Of a DNA stretch of 64,000 bases, positions 62,355-64,000 are shown piece by piece. Made by a program: the position numbers and the translations under genes. A model generated the notes under the pieces. The model ran no database searches. It was given only the letters and a program-made list of their open reading frames with translations, and had not been told where the DNA came from. Within the stretch, counting starts at the first letter, position 1, and the number at the start of each line of letters is the position of its first letter. Source of the stretch: Lachnospiraceae bacterium (GTDB lineage: Bacteria > Bacillota > Clostridia > Lachnospirales > Lachnospiraceae); assembly GCA_024693135.1 (NCBI GenBank), contig JAILLN010000049.1, positions 165,475-229,474 on the forward strand. Reading direction: 5' to 3'.

Positions 62355-63783
62355 GGCCATCGCTTTTTGTCAGGAGATAAAGCCGGAAGCGATATTGGTC
62401 AAAGGAGAATTCATCCACGTATTCCGCATGGATCCCCCGCAGGCGGAGCTCGGACAGGGAATCCGACTGATCCTCCGTGGCCATGCACCAGAAATTGCCG
62501 GATATCTCCCCTACCTTGGACGCAGGGCAGAGAGGAATGTCGGGAAGATAATAATCATGCAGGCAGACCTCGATCTGATGGTCTCCGTCCAGGACCAGAT
62601 ATCCATCCTCCGGAGAAAAATGCTGGTGGAAATATTCCGTCATCCGGGAAGGATCCGTATCGTATTCCTCCTTAAGCTGGCCTGTATAGGTGATGCAGCC
62701 CGAGATCAGGAGGAGGGTCAGGGAAAGGGGAAAAAGCACCTTGGAAGCCGGGCTCTTATCGGATAGGATCGAAAAACCAAGCCAAAGGATCCCCAGACCC
62801 GGGACCAGATAACGGGCGGAAAAAAAGCTGCTCCCCGTCATGGCCATGACGAGATAAGAAAAAAGAAGCATGGCAAAGGGAGATGCCATAAGAAAAAGAG
62901 GTTGGAATGACACAGGCTTTCGCAGGCCCGAAAGGAAGGCCAGGCCAAAAAGGAGCAGGAGCATGGCGGAAACTGCGGTCACGTTGGTGACGAAGGGATA
63001 GCGGAGGTCAAAAAGAAGGCTCGACAGAGTGCCTCCGGCGGCGCTGAAATAAGAGGAGGCACGCCGAAGCTGGTTTATGGCCAGGATGAGGCAGGGCAGG
63101 TAGAGCAGGGCAGTAAGGCCGGCATAAAAAGCAAAGGCCTTGAGCTGCCTCCGGTCTTTGGCCAGGAAATGGATCAGGAGCATCAGCCATAAAAATGCAG
63201 AAGCAAAGATGCCATAATGATGGGCAAAGCCGGAAAGAACCGTAAAGAGGGAAAGCCCGGCCCAATGGGATCTTTTCGGGACGCGGCTTAAGGACAGGGC
63301 AAACCAGGCGGCAAAAGAGGCAAAGGACAGCGCCATGCTGTACATGCGGATCTCCACGGAAAAGTGCACGATATGGGGAGCGCATAGGAGGCTCAGGATA
63401 TAAAGGCAGGAAACCCGGCTGCCATGGCTTTTGGTGAGGCAGGATGCGGAAAAAAACATGAGGGCTATCATGGGAAGCACGGAAGTGAGCTTCAGGATGA
63501 CGCTGGAATAGCCGAAAAGGCGGGTCATGCACCAGGCCGCGATATTATAGAGGGGCGGAAGGGTATCCCCGAAGCTTTGGGCCAGCATTTCTGAAAAGCC
63601 ACACCGCACGATGCCTGCCGTGAAGGCTTCGTCCATCCATAGGTTATTATTGAAGATCAGTGCCAGGAGGAGAAGGGAACCGGCAGAAGCCAGGATATAC
63701 GGCGCATGATCCCAGAGCTTCCCGGAGCGTCTGCCGGGAGAAGCTTGCGGATCCTCGGTTCCAAAATGATGCCCTTTTTCCAT
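62335..63783 (-). CDS. GT39-like membrane glycosyltransferase
   Basis: A 482-residue polytopic protein with about ten TM helices, the N-terminal NNLWMDEAFTAG motif of GT39/ArnT-type enzymes (Asp-Glu in the first loop) and a C-terminal soluble domain. Such enzymes glycosylate envelope components using lipid-linked sugars. The start at 63783 was chosen because a consensus extended -10 TGCTATAAT (63790-63798) ends 6 nt upstream, leaving no leader. The earlier ATG at 63822 has no ribosome binding site and would lie upstream of that promoter. Confidence 0.8.
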   Translation of the reverse strand: MEKGHHFGTEDPQASPGRRSGKLWDHAPYILASAGSLLLLALIFNNNLWMDEAFTAGIVRCGFSEMLAQSFGDTLPPLYNIAAWCMTRLFGYSSVILKLTSVLPMIALMFFSASCLTKSHGSRVSCLYILSLLCAPHIVHFSVEIRMYSMALSFASFAAWFALSLSRVPKRSHWAGLSLFTVLSGFAHHYGIFASAFLWLMLLIHFLAKDRRQLKAFAFYAGLTALLYLPCLILAINQLRRASSYFSAAGGTLSSLLFDLRYPFVTNVTAVSAMLLLLFGLAFLSGLRKPVSFQPLFLMASPFAMLLFSYLVMAMTGSSFFSARYLVPGLGILWLGFSILSDKSPASKVLFPLSLTLLLISGCITYTGQLKEEYDTDPSRMTEYFHQHFSPEDGYLVLDGDHQIEVCLHDYYLPDIPLCPASKVGEISGNFWCMATEDQSDSLSELRLRGIHAEYVDEFSFDQYRFRLYLLTKSDGLKPPPE

Positions 63784-63789
63784 ATCAGG

Positions 63790-63798
63790 ATTATAGCA
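63790..63798 (-). promoter_or_regulatory. Extended -10 promoter giving a leaderless mRNA
   Basis: TGCTATAAT (consensus extended -10) followed after 6 nt by ATG, so transcription should start at or within the start codon. No Shine-Dalgarno is present. Confidence 0.55.
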
Positions 63799-63854
63799 GA
63801 TCGGGGCTTCAAAAGAAAGCATGACCCGGACAGGACGTCACAGCTTACGGCAGG

Positions 63855-64000
63855 TCACAATCCAGTCTCCATCCTTTTCAGGATGGCATCCACATTGTAC
63901 TCCGGAGCAAATTCTGAGGCGATGGCGCAGATCCCGGACACATATTCTTCCCCTTCCTCTACCTCGTCAGCGATAACCCAAACCGGTTTCCCCTTGATCA
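63855..64000 (-). CDS. C-terminal fragment of an unrecognised protein, cut by window
   Basis: An open minus-strand frame entering from beyond the window gives the last 47 residues (... VIADEVEEGEEYVSGICAIA ... ILKRMETGL) and stop TGA at 63855-63857. Codon use is normal for the neighbourhood. The family is not recognised. Confidence 0.6.
   Translation of the reverse strand, partial: IKGKPVWVIADEVEEGEEYVSGICAIASEFAPEYNVDAILKRMETGL

Overview
The window reads as a chromosomal segment of a moderately GC-rich Clostridia, most likely Lachnospiraceae. The evidence is the order rplJ-rplL-rpoB-rpoC-rpsL-rpsG-fusA-tuf, the style of the RpoB/RpoC/EF-G proteins, YesMN-type two-component genes, CdaR next to ftsEX, and AGGAGG-type ribosome binding sites. 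There is no insertion sequence, prophage, CRISPR array or rRNA. One tRNA gene, Glu(CTC), is present. All genes from position 1 to about 59.1 kb lie on the minus strand. A short plus-strand block (59.2-62.35 kb) follows, then minus-strand genes to the end. Genes at both edges are cut by the window.

Reading each block in its direction of transcription: (a) 16.4-12.4 kb is an iron-type ABC importer (lipoprotein, fused permease, ATPase) with a good promoter and a terminator. (b) 12.3-7.5 kb holds a two-gene SufC/SufB-like Fe-S assembly pair that runs with a 1-nt overlap into a YesN response regulator and YesM sensor kinase. (c) 7.3-1.2 kb is a galactofuranose-type (YtfQRT-YjfF) sugar importer. 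It has a catabolite-repression-like site over its promoter, a 12-bp perfect hairpin after the first binding protein, and a second binding protein at its end. An acetyl-esterase-like hydrolase and a zinc-finger anti-sigma-like protein follow.

(d) 30.6-16.5 kb is the most unusual region. It encodes a 28-residue membrane peptide, a secreted CotH-type protein kinase homologue with lamin-tail and chitobiase-like domains, and two very large secreted proteins (1757 and 2104 residues). The larger ends in tandem Ig-like (Big2) domains. (e) 33.3-30.7 kb has a Gfo/Idh oxidoreductase, proC, a lone trpF and tRNA-Glu. (f) 47.3-33.6 kb is the ribosomal/RNA polymerase/elongation factor cluster. It has an L10 leader with an attenuator, and separate promoters before rpoB, rpsL and tuf.

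(g) 53.3-47.3 kb is a cell-envelope operon: a degenerate WecG/TagA-like protein, CdaR-type regulator, FtsE, FtsX, a LytM endopeptidase with an intact zinc site, and an S41 protease. (h) 55.4-53.5 kb holds a zinc-ribbon membrane protein with a DUF5067-like domain and a phosphoribosyltransferase-like protein. (i) 59.1-55.4 kb is a four-gene overlapping operon: phosphopantetheinyl transferase, condensation-fold acyltransferase, zinc-ribbon membrane protein (DUF6320-like) and alpha/beta hydrolase. It is divergent from an acyl-ACP thioesterase, CvfB-like RNA-binding protein and RidA. It looks like a small acyl-transfer pathway of unknown product. (j) 61.1-64 kb has a small conserved protein, a CPBP protease, a GT39-like membrane glycosyltransferase with an apparently leaderless mRNA, and a cut gene.

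All functions are inferred from reading sequence motifs; no database search was run. Start codons were moved from the longest open frame where a ribosome binding site or signal peptide argued for it, and this is stated in each entry.
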